Shown here: positions 1 to 7,654 of the stretch, one piece after another | How the letters are laid out: each line of letters begins with the position of its first letter | Position numbering within the stretch: position 1 is the first letter of the stretch | NCBI GenBank assembly: GCA_015493615.1 | Contig: WGCV01000042.1 | Span: forward strand, 62,001-126,000 | Length of the DNA: 64,000 nt | Direction of reading: 5' to 3' | DNA from: Melioribacteraceae bacterium | GTDB lineage: Bacteria > Bacteroidota > Ignavibacteria > Ignavibacteriales > Melioribacteraceae | Position numbers and translations under genes: made by a program | The notes under the pieces: generated by a model | What the model was told of the DNA's origin: nothing | Databases searched by the model: none | What the model saw: only the letters and a program-made list of their open reading frames with translations

Positions 1-396
1 TAATGATTGAATTCAGAAAAATAGAGCGACTCAAAGTTTAGTTTTTTCTAAATCCCGAAGGAGCATTTCAGAGTTAAATTTTTAGTTAATGAATTTTTGG
101 TTTGAGATGATACATTTCGTAAAAAGTTATCCCGAAAAATATTTTCCCAAGTAATTCTAAATTCGTATTTCTCTTATAGAGACCTTTGCATAACCTAAAT
201 TTGTCATATTGAGGACGGTGTAAGCCGTCCGAAATATCTCTAAATTCGGTATAATTACCGGTTTTGAGATTCTTCATTCCGCTTCGCTCCATTCAGAATG
301 ACATATAAATTAGGTTATGCAAAGCTTTCTTATACTTATTTTTAACGCTGAATCGCCGGGAAAATGGAGGCGGGCTGGAAATCAAAAAAAAATTTG
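1..396. other. Gene-free left end with repeat element
   Basis: No convincing coding region is seen here. Positions 178-330 hold a dispersed inverted-repeat element, described separately. A short minus-strand frame (86-292) lies largely inside that element and has no family-like features. The rest is AT-rich sequence leading to the 3' end of the tRNA gene. Confidence 0.6.
178..330. repeat. Dispersed inverted-repeat element, copy A
   Basis: A 153-bp element whose ends are imperfect inverted repeats: the left end begins AGAGACCTTTGCATAACCTA and the right end, read on the other strand, begins AGAAAGCTTTGCATAACCTA. Inside are a short palindrome (GGACGGTGTAAGCCGTCC) and a segment ending ACCGGTTTTGAGATTCTTC that is shared with the other copies. 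Other copies are at 6514-6696, 31846-32018 and 63924-64000, with a decayed one at 17202-17277. No reading frame for a transposase is present, so it is a non-autonomous element of unknown type. Confidence 0.85.
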
Positions 397-469
397 TGGA
401 GCTAAGCGGGATCGAACCGCTGACCTTCTGAATGCCATTCAGACGCTCTCCCATCTGAGCTATAGCCCC
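397..469 (-). tRNA. tRNA-Ala (GGC anticodon)
   Basis: Read on the minus strand from 469, the sequence folds as a full cloverleaf. The acceptor arm GGGGCTA pairs with TAGCTCC, with discriminator A at 397. The D arm contains AGCTCAGATGGGAGAGC. The anticodon stem TCTGA/TCAGA encloses loop ATGGCAT, giving anticodon GGC for alanine codon GCC. The T arm is GCGGTTCGATCCCGC. CCA is not encoded. An oligo-T run follows about 5 nt downstream and may end transcription, although no hairpin precedes it. Confidence 0.95.
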
Positions 470-545
470 AAAATCGAATTGTAAAAATAGGAATCTTTTC
501 CTCCTTTGTCAAACGCCTATATTTTTTTATTTTGCAGATTAAAAA

Positions 546-947
546 ATGCGTAAATACATCTCCATATTGCTCGGATTGTTATTTTTTTCCACAGTAATCT
601 TTGTTGCCTGCGACGACACAAATCCCGTAAACATTGTAATTCCCGATAAAAATGTCAGCTACGCTAAATACATTCAGCCCCTCTTTAATATTTCATGCGC
701 AATCAGCGGATGCCACGACAACGCAACGGCGGCGGGAGGATTAAGTCTCGTATCATGGTCTTCCACTGTAGCAAACCCCCAGATTGTTTTTCCCGGCAAC
801 GCCGATAACAGCGCGCTTGTATGGGCAATCGAAGGACGCGCTCCGCAGCCGCCAATGCCTCCCATAAACAGCTCGATTCCGCCTCTTACGCTTAATCAAA
901 TCAAAGGAATAAAAACTTGGATTAATGAAGGCGCAAAGAATAACTGA
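546..947 (+). CDS. Lipoprotein with c-type cytochrome-like haem motif
   Basis: A 133-aa protein with a lipoprotein signal: hydrophobic residues about 5-20, then VACDD with the lipidated cysteine at about position 22. The mature part carries SYAKYIQPLF followed by a C-x4-CH haem-attachment motif (CAISGCH, about residues 51-57), and ends with an MPP segment and a WINEGA helix. This layout resembles the small periplasmic/outer-membrane cytochrome-like domains of Bacteroidota (Planctomycete-type cytochrome c). The spacing is C-x4-CH rather than the usual C-x2-CH, so haem binding is inferred. The gene overlaps the next start by 23 bp, suggesting coupled translation. Confidence 0.75.
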   Translation: MRKYISILLGLLFFSTVIFVACDDTNPVNIVIPDKNVSYAKYIQPLFNISCAISGCHDNATAAGGLSLVSWSSTVANPQIVFPGNADNSALVWAIEGRAPQPPMPPINSSIPPLTLNQIKGIKTWINEGAKNN

Positions 948-1401
948 CAAAATTTCCGGGACCTACTTGCTCGAGATTTACGCTCCCGAAGAGTTTGAAA
1001 TAAAAGCAAAAAAATTCATCGGCGTAAAATTCCCGCCGGGCTATTACTATTACTCCGGCAGCGCGCAGAAAGGTTACAACGCCAGATTGACAAGACATCT
1101 GAAAGAGAGCAAAACCCTGCATTGGCATATCGATTATCTGACGACTAAAAAATCGAATAAAATCACAACAATTTTCCTCTTTGAAAATGCGCCGAGAGAA
1201 AGGGAATGCGAGGTTGTTCAAACTCTCATAAATGAATTTCACATGGACGATTCATTTTCCGGATTCGGCAACGGCGATTGCAAAACATGCGGGACCCATC
1301 TTCTCTATTCAAAAGAAAAAATTAATCACAGCCAATTAACTTCCCTGTACCAATCGATAGTTTCTTTTATTCCTTCCTCCAACGATATTTCCGGCTTGTA
1401 G
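925..1401 (+). CDS. DUF123 / GIY-YIG-like nuclease domain protein
   Basis: A 158-aa protein matching DUF123 (a GIY-YIG-related family). Visible signatures are GTYLLEIYAP near the start, YYYSGSAQKG (about 40-49), RLTRHL, HWHIDYLTT (about 67-75), an EC pair before a helix, and a terminal SGFGNGDCKTCGTHLLY block holding the conserved cysteines and histidine. The family's biochemical role is not settled; nuclease activity is inferred from the fold. The start ATG lies inside the preceding lipoprotein gene. The last 25 codons, beyond the usual family end, run convergently into the minus-strand SDR gene (76-bp overlap). Confidence 0.8.
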   Translation: MKAQRITDKISGTYLLEIYAPEEFEIKAKKFIGVKFPPGYYYYSGSAQKGYNARLTRHLKESKTLHWHIDYLTTKKSNKITTIFLFENAPRERECEVVQTLINEFHMDDSFSGFGNGDCKTCGTHLLYSKEKINHSQLTSLYQSIVSFIPSSNDISGL

Positions 1402-2318
1402 CCGAGTTCCTCTTCGGCTTTGGAAATATCACATATCTGATATTTCTGAACAAAATCTTTAGCTTTTTCAAAGTTAAAAGTGGAAGGTCTTTTTTTGAAT
1501 ATCGAAAAGAATTGAGAAACCGCTCCGCTTACGTAAACCAACCAATGCGGTAATCTTATTTTAAGCGCCTTTTTACCGAAAACATTTTCCAAAACTTCGG
1601 CTACTTCTTCCCAAGTATAAAACTTATCCGAGCCGATGCAATATGTTTCTCCTATCGATTTATCCGAAATTGCGGCAAGGTAAATACCCCTCGCCAAATC
1701 TTTAACATGAACAAGCGAAACCATCTTTTTATCGTATCCTACAAAAGTCATTAATCCCGATTTATACGCTTTGAAAACAAGGTAAATATCGGTATCCCTC
1801 GGTCCGTAAACGGCGGGAGGACGAACGATTGTAATCGGAAGTTTATCCATGTAATTTCGGACAAGTTTTTCCTCTTCAAGTTTACTTCTCCCGTAGTGAG
1901 TAATCGGATTAGGGGGATCTTCTTCCTTTGCTCCGCTCGGATTATCAGCCGGACCGTTTGCCGCAAAGCTGCTCACAACGAGAAGTCTTTTTAAATTAGG
2001 ATTTACATCGAGAAGCGCTTCAATTAAATTTTTTGTTGTCTGCACATTTCCCTTGTAAAAATCCTCGGAATTTTTAGCCCTGACAACTCCGGCTACATGA
2101 AAAACATAATCCTTATCTTTCACTGCTTCGCGCAAACCTTCGCCGTCGAAAAATCCGCAATCGTAAATCTTAACGTCAAGTCCTTCAAGCCATTTTATAT
2201 CGCTCGATTTCCTCGCCAAAACGCTTACTTCAAAACCTTCGCGCAGCAGAAGTTCCGTCAAATGGCTGCCGACAAATCCTGCTCCGCCCGTAACCAACGC
2301 TTTTAAACCGCTTTCCAT
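1326..2318 (-). CDS. NAD(P)-dependent epimerase/dehydratase, candidate ceramide-pathway reductase
   Basis: A 330-aa extended SDR. The Rossmann motif TGGAGFVG is at residues 10-17, the catalytic serines follow VVSS (about 114-117), and the YxxxK motif YGRSK has Tyr142 and Lys146. A conserved RPPAVYGPRD block follows. Length and motifs fit the NAD-dependent epimerase/dehydratase family. The gene is divergent from a serine-palmitoyltransferase-like gene, with 90 bp between them, and a GNAT acyltransferase follows that gene. In Caulobacter an enzyme of this same family (CerR) reduces the keto group in ceramide synthesis, so that role is plausible here. A nucleotide-sugar or dihydroflavonol-type reductase is the alternative. 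Confidence 0.8.
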   Translation of the reverse strand: MESGLKALVTGGAGFVGSHLTELLLREGFEVSVLARKSSDIKWLEGLDVKIYDCGFFDGEGLREAVKDKDYVFHVAGVVRAKNSEDFYKGNVQTTKNLIEALLDVNPNLKRLLVVSSFAANGPADNPSGAKEEDPPNPITHYGRSKLEEEKLVRNYMDKLPITIVRPPAVYGPRDTDIYLVFKAYKSGLMTFVGYDKKMVSLVHVKDLARGIYLAAISDKSIGETYCIGSDKFYTWEEVAEVLENVFGKKALKIRLPHWLVYVSGAVSQFFSIFKKRPSTFNFEKAKDFVQKYQICDISKAEEELGYKPEISLEEGIKETIDWYREVNWL

Positions 2319-2413
2319 TGTAATATCGAAATTTTATTTTATAATATTTTTAATTATCTTAACAAGTTAATTTACGTGATATGATAAAATAAAAAGAATT
2401 ATAAAGATTTGTC

Positions 2414-2418
2414 GGAGG
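2414..2418 (+). promoter_or_regulatory. Shine-Dalgarno deciding the SPT-like gene start
   Basis: GGAGG lies 5 nt upstream of a TTG at 2424, which is in frame with an earlier TTG at 2409. Because this site would be inside the coding region if 2409 were used, 2424 is the better start. Confidence 0.6.
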
Positions 2419-2423
2419 AAAAT

Positions 2424-3617
2424 TTGGATTTATTCCAGAAATGTTATGATTTTACGAGAGCGGATGAAGTAAAGAAGATGGGACTTTACCCTTACTTCCG
2501 TTCCGTACAGGAAAATGAAGGGCCTGTAGTTATGCTCGAAGGAAGAAAAGTAATTATGGCGGGGTCTAATAATTATTTGGGTTTAACCGCCCATCCCAAA
2601 GTTAAAGAAGCCGCAATCAGAGCTTTAGACACATACGGGACGGGCTGTTCAGGCTCGCGCTACTTGACCGGAACAATAGATTTACATATCGAGCTTGAAG
2701 AAAAGCTGGCGAAATTTATGGGCAAAGAAGCATGTTTACTTTTCAGCACCGGATTCCAAACCGCGCAAGGCGTAATCCCGACGCTTGTCAGCAGAGGAGA
2801 ATATTTGGTGTCGGATAAAGATAATCACGCGAGTATTGTCGCAGGAACTTTAATTGCGCGCAGCTCAATGGTGGATCTGCTGAGATATAAACATAACAAT
2901 ATGGACGATCTTGAAAGAGTTTTGAGCAAACTCGATAAAGATAAACCCAAATTAATCGTCAGCGACGGCGTTTTCAGTACAGGAGGCGAAATTGTCGATT
3001 TGCCCAAATTAGTAGATCTCGCAAAAGCTAATAATGCGAAAGTTTTGTTGGACGACGCCCACGCGGTTGGCGTTATCGGAAAAGGAGGACGAGGCACCGC
3101 AAGCGAGTTTGATTTGGAAGACGAAGTTGACCTGACAATGGGAACATTTTCAAAAACTTTTGCGTCTCTCGGCGGTTATGTAGTAGGTCCGGAAAAAGTA
3201 ATAAATTACATAAAACATTTTGCCGCGTCGTTTATCTTCAGCGCTTCCCCCACTCCTTCCTCGGTAGCCGCCGCAATGGCTGCGTTGGAAATTCTCGAAG
3301 AAGAGCCTGAGCTTGTAAACAAACTGGTTAATAACGCCGCGCGCGTACGCAACGGGCTTACAAAAGCAGGATTTAACGTCGTCCCCGGAAGAACGGGAAT
3401 TGTTCCTGTAATCCTCGGCGACGACGCTTTGGCGTTCAATATGTGGAGAAAACTTTACGACGCAGGAATTTTCACAAACGTCTTTATTTCTCCCGGCGTT
3501 CCGCAAGGACGACAAATGCTCAGAACCAGCTTTATGGCAACCCACGAAGACGAGCATCTCGATTATGTTATCGACCAATTTGTTAAAATAGGTAAAGAAC
3601 TTGGCGTTATAGAATAA
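2424..3617 (+). CDS. spt: Serine palmitoyltransferase-like PLP enzyme (alpha-oxoamine synthase family)
   Basis: A 397-aa PLP-dependent enzyme of the alpha-oxoamine synthase family (AONS/KBL/SPT). Visible signatures are [56 protein letters not shown] and the PLP-lysine block [12 protein letters not shown] (Lys about residue 243). GLYPYFR, the GCSGSR stretch and STGF...GVIP resemble bacterial serine palmitoyltransferases, such as that of Bacteroides, more than BioF. SPT condenses serine with a fatty acyl donor to 3-ketosphinganine in the cytoplasm. No biotin gene is nearby, and neighbours fit a ceramide route. BioF or glycine C-acetyltransferase are alternatives. The start is TTG; an upstream in-frame TTG at 2409 would add five residues. 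Confidence 0.8.
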   Translation: MDLFQKCYDFTRADEVKKMGLYPYFRSVQENEGPVVMLEGRKVIMAGSNNYLGLTAHPKVKEAAIRALDTYGTGCSGSRYLTGTIDLHIELEEKLAKFMGKEACLLFSTGFQTAQGVIPTLVSRGEYLVSDKDNHASIVAGTLIARSSMVDLLRYKHNNMDDLERVLSKLDKDKPKLIVSDGVFSTGGEIVDLPKLVDLAKANNAKVLLDDAHAVGVIGKGGRGTASEFDLEDEVDLTMGTFSKTFASLGGYVVGPEKVINYIKHFAASFIFSASPTPSSVAAAMAALEILEEEPELVNKLVNNAARVRNGLTKAGFNVVPGRTGIVPVILGDDALAFNMWRKLYDAGIFTNVFISPGVPQGRQMLRTSFMATHEDEHLDYVIDQFVKIGKELGVIE

Positions 3618-3625
3618 ACTTAGAA

Positions 3626-3649
3626 AGAAGGCTTTTTCAGCCTTCTTTT
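3626..3649 (+). terminator. Rho-independent terminator after SPT-like gene
   Basis: An 8-bp stem AGAAGGCT/AGCCTTCT with a five-base loop, followed by TTTT, sits 8 bp after the SPT-like stop. It lies between two genes proposed to act together, so it may attenuate rather than fully stop transcription into the GNAT gene. Confidence 0.75.
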
Positions 3650-3672
3650 CCATTTTAAAAAAGAGGTAAAAA

Positions 3673-4794
3673 ATGGGAAACATAACAGTCCGTAAAATTG
3701 ATTATCCTAAAGAATTAAAGAAATTCATAAAATTTCCTTGGAAGGTTTACCAAAATGATAAATATTGGGTGCCTCCTTTAGATTATGACCAGAAACACAT
3801 CCTGAAAAAAGAGAAAAATCCGTTCTTCAAACATGCTGAAATGGATATGTTTCTTGCAGAGAAAGATGGCGAGGTTGTCGGGAGAATTGCCGCAATTAAA
3901 AATGATTTGCACAACGAAGTTCATAAAGACAAAGTCGGCTTTTTCGGTTTTTATGAAGCAATCGACGATCAGGAAGTTGCCGACAAACTTTTTGACGCAG
4001 CTAAGGAATGGGTAAAATCGAAAGGGTTGGATAAACTCCGCGGTCCTGCAAGCCCAAGCGTTAACGATGTTTACGGATTATTAATAGACGGCTTCGAGGA
4101 TTACTCGAGATTGATGATGTCCTACAATCCCAAATATTATATTAATCAGATGGAAAATTACGGCTTTTATAAAGCCAAAGATTTGTACGCTTATCAAATT
4201 GACCAGGACGTAATTTTAAAATCGGAAAAAATCACAAGGATTTCAAAACTTGCCGCAAAAAGAGCAAAAGCTACCGTACGCTCCGTTAATATGAAAGACT
4301 TTCACGACGAATTGGAAAAAGTAAAATATGTTTTCAATAAAGCTTGGCAGCCAAACTGGGGATTTGTTCCTTTTACGGATGAAGAAATCGAAGCCGCCGC
4401 AAAGGAGCTTAAACCGCTTGTAGTCCCCGAGTTAACAATCTTTCTTGAGATTGAAGGCGAAACGGCAGGCTTTGCGCTCGTTATGCCCGACTACAATCTG
4501 ATTATCAAAGATATGAACGGTAAGCTCTTTCCCTTTAACTTTCTTAAATTGATGCGCTGGAAAGGTAAAGTTGATTGGGCGAGAATCCTGATTCTGGGCA
4601 TCGTTCCCGAACACCAGAAAAAAGGTTTGGACGCCTATATGTATTACGAAATTACCGAACGCGCTATGAAACTCGGCATCAACAAAGGAGAAGCGAGCTG
4701 GATTTTGGAAGACAACGTTATGATGAATAAAGGCGCTGAAATGATGGGCGGCACGCTTTACAAAAAATACAGACTTTACGAGATTGACGCTTAA
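3673..4794 (+). CDS. GNAT-superfamily N-acyltransferase, candidate ceramide synthase
   Basis: A 373-aa protein with a strong ribosome site (GAGG 6 nt before ATG). The N-terminal third has the FPWKVYQNDKYWVPPL block and FKHAEMDMFLAEKDGEVVGRIAA, a beta-strand pattern typical of GNAT acyl-CoA binding. The C-terminal half has a second GNAT-like unit with ILILGIVPEHQKKGLDAYMY, which resembles the acyl-CoA pyrophosphate-binding loop. It is thus a long, two-unit GNAT. The bacterial ceramide synthase of Caulobacter is also a GNAT-type protein, and the position directly after an SPT-like gene supports an N-acylation step on a long-chain base. The substrate is inferred; many relatives are simply called N-acetyltransferase. 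Confidence 0.75.
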   Translation: MGNITVRKIDYPKELKKFIKFPWKVYQNDKYWVPPLDYDQKHILKKEKNPFFKHAEMDMFLAEKDGEVVGRIAAIKNDLHNEVHKDKVGFFGFYEAIDDQEVADKLFDAAKEWVKSKGLDKLRGPASPSVNDVYGLLIDGFEDYSRLMMSYNPKYYINQMENYGFYKAKDLYAYQIDQDVILKSEKITRISKLAAKRAKATVRSVNMKDFHDELEKVKYVFNKAWQPNWGFVPFTDEEIEAAAKELKPLVVPELTIFLEIEGETAGFALVMPDYNLIIKDMNGKLFPFNFLKLMRWKGKVDWARILILGIVPEHQKKGLDAYMYYEITERAMKLGINKGEASWILEDNVMMNKGAEMMGGTLYKKYRLYEIDA

Positions 4795-4866
4795 TAATTT
4801 TTTAGATTTTACAGTCTTTTATAAATTGCTCTAATTTCTCTTTTTTCTTATTCCGGTTAAGAACAA

Positions 4867-6483
4867 ATGAGAAGAACTTTTTTTATATTACTTATCACGT
4901 TTTGGTGGACGAGTTTCACTGTAAGCGTTAATGCCCAGTCAATTAATATTGATTCGCTTAAAGAATGTCTTCTTTCCACTTCCAACGATTCGACTAAGGT
5001 CGCTTTACTAAATAAAATTAGCGACGAATACACTTATTTTAATTTAGATTCGGCGAAGTATTATCTCGACAAAACATCATCTCTGATAGATCACTTTAAA
5101 GGTACAAAGTTGGAACTGAAATATCTTGATAATCAGGGAAGTTACTACCAGAAAATCGGAGAATTTACAACAGCAGAAAAATTTTTTCTTAAAAGCGCAC
5201 GGCTTGCTGAAAAATTAAATCTGCCGGAAGAATATTTTCTATCCCAAAGTGAACTTCAGTTAATTAACTCAAAATTAGGGAGTCACAAAAAAGCTATTTC
5301 GGAATTAAAGAAATTAATTCCTCTGGTAAACCAACTGAATGACGAAAAGAGTTTCGTTACACTTTACTCAAACATTGCAATGAACTTTTTATTGCTAAAC
5401 TTACCTGATTCCGCAAAGAAGTATTTTGATATTGCATATCCGTTAACCGAAGAAAACGGATTTTACCGCGCGGCTGTCAGCGTAAATTTGGCTTACTTAA
5501 ATTATCTGACCGGCAATTATGACAATACATTAAAATTTGCAAAAGAATCAGTTCCCATCGCAAGAAGATTAAAAAGAACTGAACTCCTTCTGGAATCGTT
5601 AACAAATATTTCAAATGCCTATTACGAGAAGAAGCAATATGCCAAAGCTGTTGAGTACTCAACAAACGTGATGAATATTGCAAAAAAGAACAAACTCCGC
5701 AAACAACTCGCCGATGCATACGGCAATCTTGCGATTGCTTATGCAGGATTGAACGATTTCAAAACCGCTTACAGATTCAACAATATGTATTCGGAATTAC
5801 ACGATTCCCTTTTTAATGCGGAATTGGGTAAACAAATAAACGAATTACAAATTAAGTACGAAACTGAAAAAAAGGATAAAAAGATAAAATTGAAAGACGC
5901 CGCCCTCAAAAGGCAAAGTCTGAAATTAAAATATTATGTTCTTGCAGTGATTGTTACAACTATCTTTGCTATTATTATATTTATTTTCTACCGTAAAAAA
6001 AATCAGGCATACAAAGAATTAGTACGCCGAAATATGGAGATTGTTGAAAAAAATGGTTTTACTCCAAAAAGAAAATCACTCCCATTAGATAAAACTATGA
6101 GCAAATATTCATCTTCCTCTTTAAGAGATGAGAAAAAAGAAGAGCTTCATGAAAAATTAGAGAAGTTAATGATTGGAGAAAAACTTTACCTCAAATCAAA
6201 TTTAACCCTCGGGAAATTAGCGCAGAATCTGGATGTAAATTCAAAATATCTCTCGCAAGTTATTCACGAGGAGTATGGTTCAGGTTTTTCCGATTTTATA
6301 AACAGACTTCGAATTCAGGAAGCAGCAAGAATGCTTGCCAACAAATCTTACAGCCATATTTCAATTGAGGGAATTAGCGAGCTGGTCGGTTTCACTTCGA
6401 AATCAACATTTAATTCTGCATTCAAAAAAATTATGGGAGTTACGCCTTCGTTTTACAGCGAAACTTCAAAAAATATTAAGTAA
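4867..6483 (+). CDS. TPR sensor, membrane-anchored AraC-type regulator
   Basis: A 538-aa protein. It has a signal peptide ending near AQS (residue 24-26), an array of TPR-like helical pairs over about residues 30-330, and one membrane span at about 355-376 (YYVLAVIVTTIFAIIIFIFY). After a cytoplasmic linker comes a C-terminal AraC-type double helix-turn-helix (about 430-535) with LAQNLDVNSKYLSQVIHE and the second recognition block GFTSKSTFNSAFKKIMGVTP. This is the Bacteroidota pattern of a periplasmic TPR sensor joined directly to a DNA-binding domain, with no kinase. It lies upstream of secreted-protein genes and may control them. A dispersed repeat follows 30 bp after the stop. Confidence 0.85.
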   Translation: MRRTFFILLITFWWTSFTVSVNAQSINIDSLKECLLSTSNDSTKVALLNKISDEYTYFNLDSAKYYLDKTSSLIDHFKGTKLELKYLDNQGSYYQKIGEFTTAEKFFLKSARLAEKLNLPEEYFLSQSELQLINSKLGSHKKAISELKKLIPLVNQLNDEKSFVTLYSNIAMNFLLLNLPDSAKKYFDIAYPLTEENGFYRAAVSVNLAYLNYLTGNYDNTLKFAKESVPIARRLKRTELLLESLTNISNAYYEKKQYAKAVEYSTNVMNIAKKNKLRKQLADAYGNLAIAYAGLNDFKTAYRFNNMYSELHDSLFNAELGKQINELQIKYETEKKDKKIKLKDAALKRQSLKLKYYVLAVIVTTIFAIIIFIFYRKKNQAYKELVRRNMEIVEKNGFTPKRKSLPLDKTMSKYSSSSLRDEKKEELHEKLEKLMIGEKLYLKSNLTLGKLAQNLDVNSKYLSQVIHEEYGSGFSDFINRLRIQEAARMLANKSYSHISIEGISELVGFTSKSTFNSAFKKIMGVTPSFYSETSKNIK

Positions 6484-6805
6484 CAAACTCCTTAAAAATA
6501 TCTTAACTCTGTCAGAGACCTTTGAAAAACCTAAAATTGTCATATTGAGTCCGCCAATCCGCCAATCCGCCAAGGCGGAGGAGGAGTGTTAGCCGTCCGA
6601 AAAATCTCTAAATTAGGTATAATTACCGGTTTTGAGATTCTTCTCCCGCCAAGGCGGGATCAGAATGACAAATTTCGGAGTTATGCAAAGCCTTCTATCA
6701 ATTAACTAATGTGTACGAAATTCGGAATTTCGCACATCTACTATTTGATTTCCCTCTAATTTTATATTAAAATTAAAGTGAACTCAATAAAAAGGAACTA
6801 TCCAG
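6484..6805. other. Intergenic region holding repeat copy B
   Basis: Apart from the element at 6514-6696, this 322-bp gap shows only AT-rich sequence and a ribosome-binding site (AAAGGAAC) before the gene at 6806. No small gene is evident. Confidence 0.6.
6514..6696. repeat. Dispersed inverted-repeat element, copy B
   Basis: A 183-bp copy in the same orientation as copy A. The left end is AGAGACCTTTGAAAAACCTA and the right end finishes GTTATGCAAAGCCTTCT. It shares the core AGCCGTCCGAAAAATCTCTA and ACCGGTTTTGAGATTCTTC. It carries extra internal short repeats (CCGCCAATCCGCCAA, then AAGGCGGAGGAGG, and CCCGCCAAGGCGGG, itself palindromic) that copy A lacks, so the interior is variable while the ends are kept. 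Confidence 0.85.
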
Positions 6806-7639
6806 ATGAAAACATATCTCTTTCTGACGGATATCCCCTCTTCTCTTTCCGCCATTAAAAATATTGCCGAACGCAGCGACCTCCGAGTCGATTATCTTCT
6901 TCATTCTCTTTCGGGCGCTAAACCTAACCAAATCGACTTACGGAATACGAAAAGACTCAATTCAGATTCAGCAGAAAAAGAGACAATCGTCTTTTATCTT
7001 CACTGTAATTTACTGGTTTACGTGATAGAAAACTTTCTGCGGTATTCTCAAAATCGAGATATTGAAATAATTGTTATTCAATCCGCTCTATCGGATTTTT
7101 ATTTACATCCGAATAATGAAACACGCACAGCGAAAGCCGTAGAAAATTTGCTGAAAAATTATCTCCTCAATTATAAAATTATAAAACCTTTTATTCCAAA
7201 AGATGCTTATCAAAAATACCTTTTAGAGTATGACTTAAAAAATGGTAATTCTTCAATTTCATTAAATGATTTCGCCATTTCAAATGAAGATATTTTTTCT
7301 TCCGTGATTAGTCTCTCAGGAAAAGGAATGGGGAAAAACGAAACCATTTATTTGATCGGTGAAAAAATAAAAAAAGACATTTCCGGTTACCTGAATCTGC
7401 TAAAAAATAATTCCTTGTTTTTTTCAATATCAAAATTGGTTGCGAATATCTTTCCGCTAAATACCCGGATGTATGAAGAAATAAACACAATTGAAGCTAT
7501 ACTTAAATTTTTGGAAGACATCAATAAACTGACAACTTTAGAAATTATTCCTATTAAAGAAATCTCTTCTCTGCACAAAGCCGAGACAAACAATATTATC
7601 CGTAATAATGAAGCAATAATTATCAATTTAAATAAATAA
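6806..7639 (+). CDS. Hypothetical protein, 277 aa
   Basis: I do not recognise this protein. It has a good ribosome site (AAAGGAAC) and ends 15 bp before the LamG protein gene, so the two may be co-transcribed. There is no signal peptide or membrane span. The pattern of hydrophobic strands (KTYLFLTDI, IEIIVIQSA) alternating with helices, and a late VISLSGKGMGKNETIYLIG segment, vaguely recalls the NmrA-like or atypical-SDR layout, but the glycine-rich nucleotide loop is absent. Its Lys/Asn/Ile-rich composition is more AT-rich than the neighbouring housekeeping genes, suggesting relaxed selection or acquisition. Confidence 0.65.
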   Translation: MKTYLFLTDIPSSLSAIKNIAERSDLRVDYLLHSLSGAKPNQIDLRNTKRLNSDSAEKETIVFYLHCNLLVYVIENFLRYSQNRDIEIIVIQSALSDFYLHPNNETRTAKAVENLLKNYLLNYKIIKPFIPKDAYQKYLLEYDLKNGNSSISLNDFAISNEDIFSSVISLSGKGMGKNETIYLIGEKIKKDISGYLNLLKNNSLFFSISKLVANIFPLNTRMYEEINTIEAILKFLEDINKLTTLEIIPIKEISSLHKAETNNIIRNNEAIIINLNK

Positions 7640-7654
7640 TAAGGAGTAAGAAAA

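Noticed and set aside
86-292. Minus-strand 68-aa frame
   Set aside because: It lies mostly within repeat copy A and has no family features; it reflects the repeat sequence.
2424-3617. Biotin synthesis (bioF) as the main call
   Set aside because: No other bio genes are near, and the GLYPYFR/GCSGSR features plus neighbours favour an SPT-like enzyme; BioF is kept only as an alternative.
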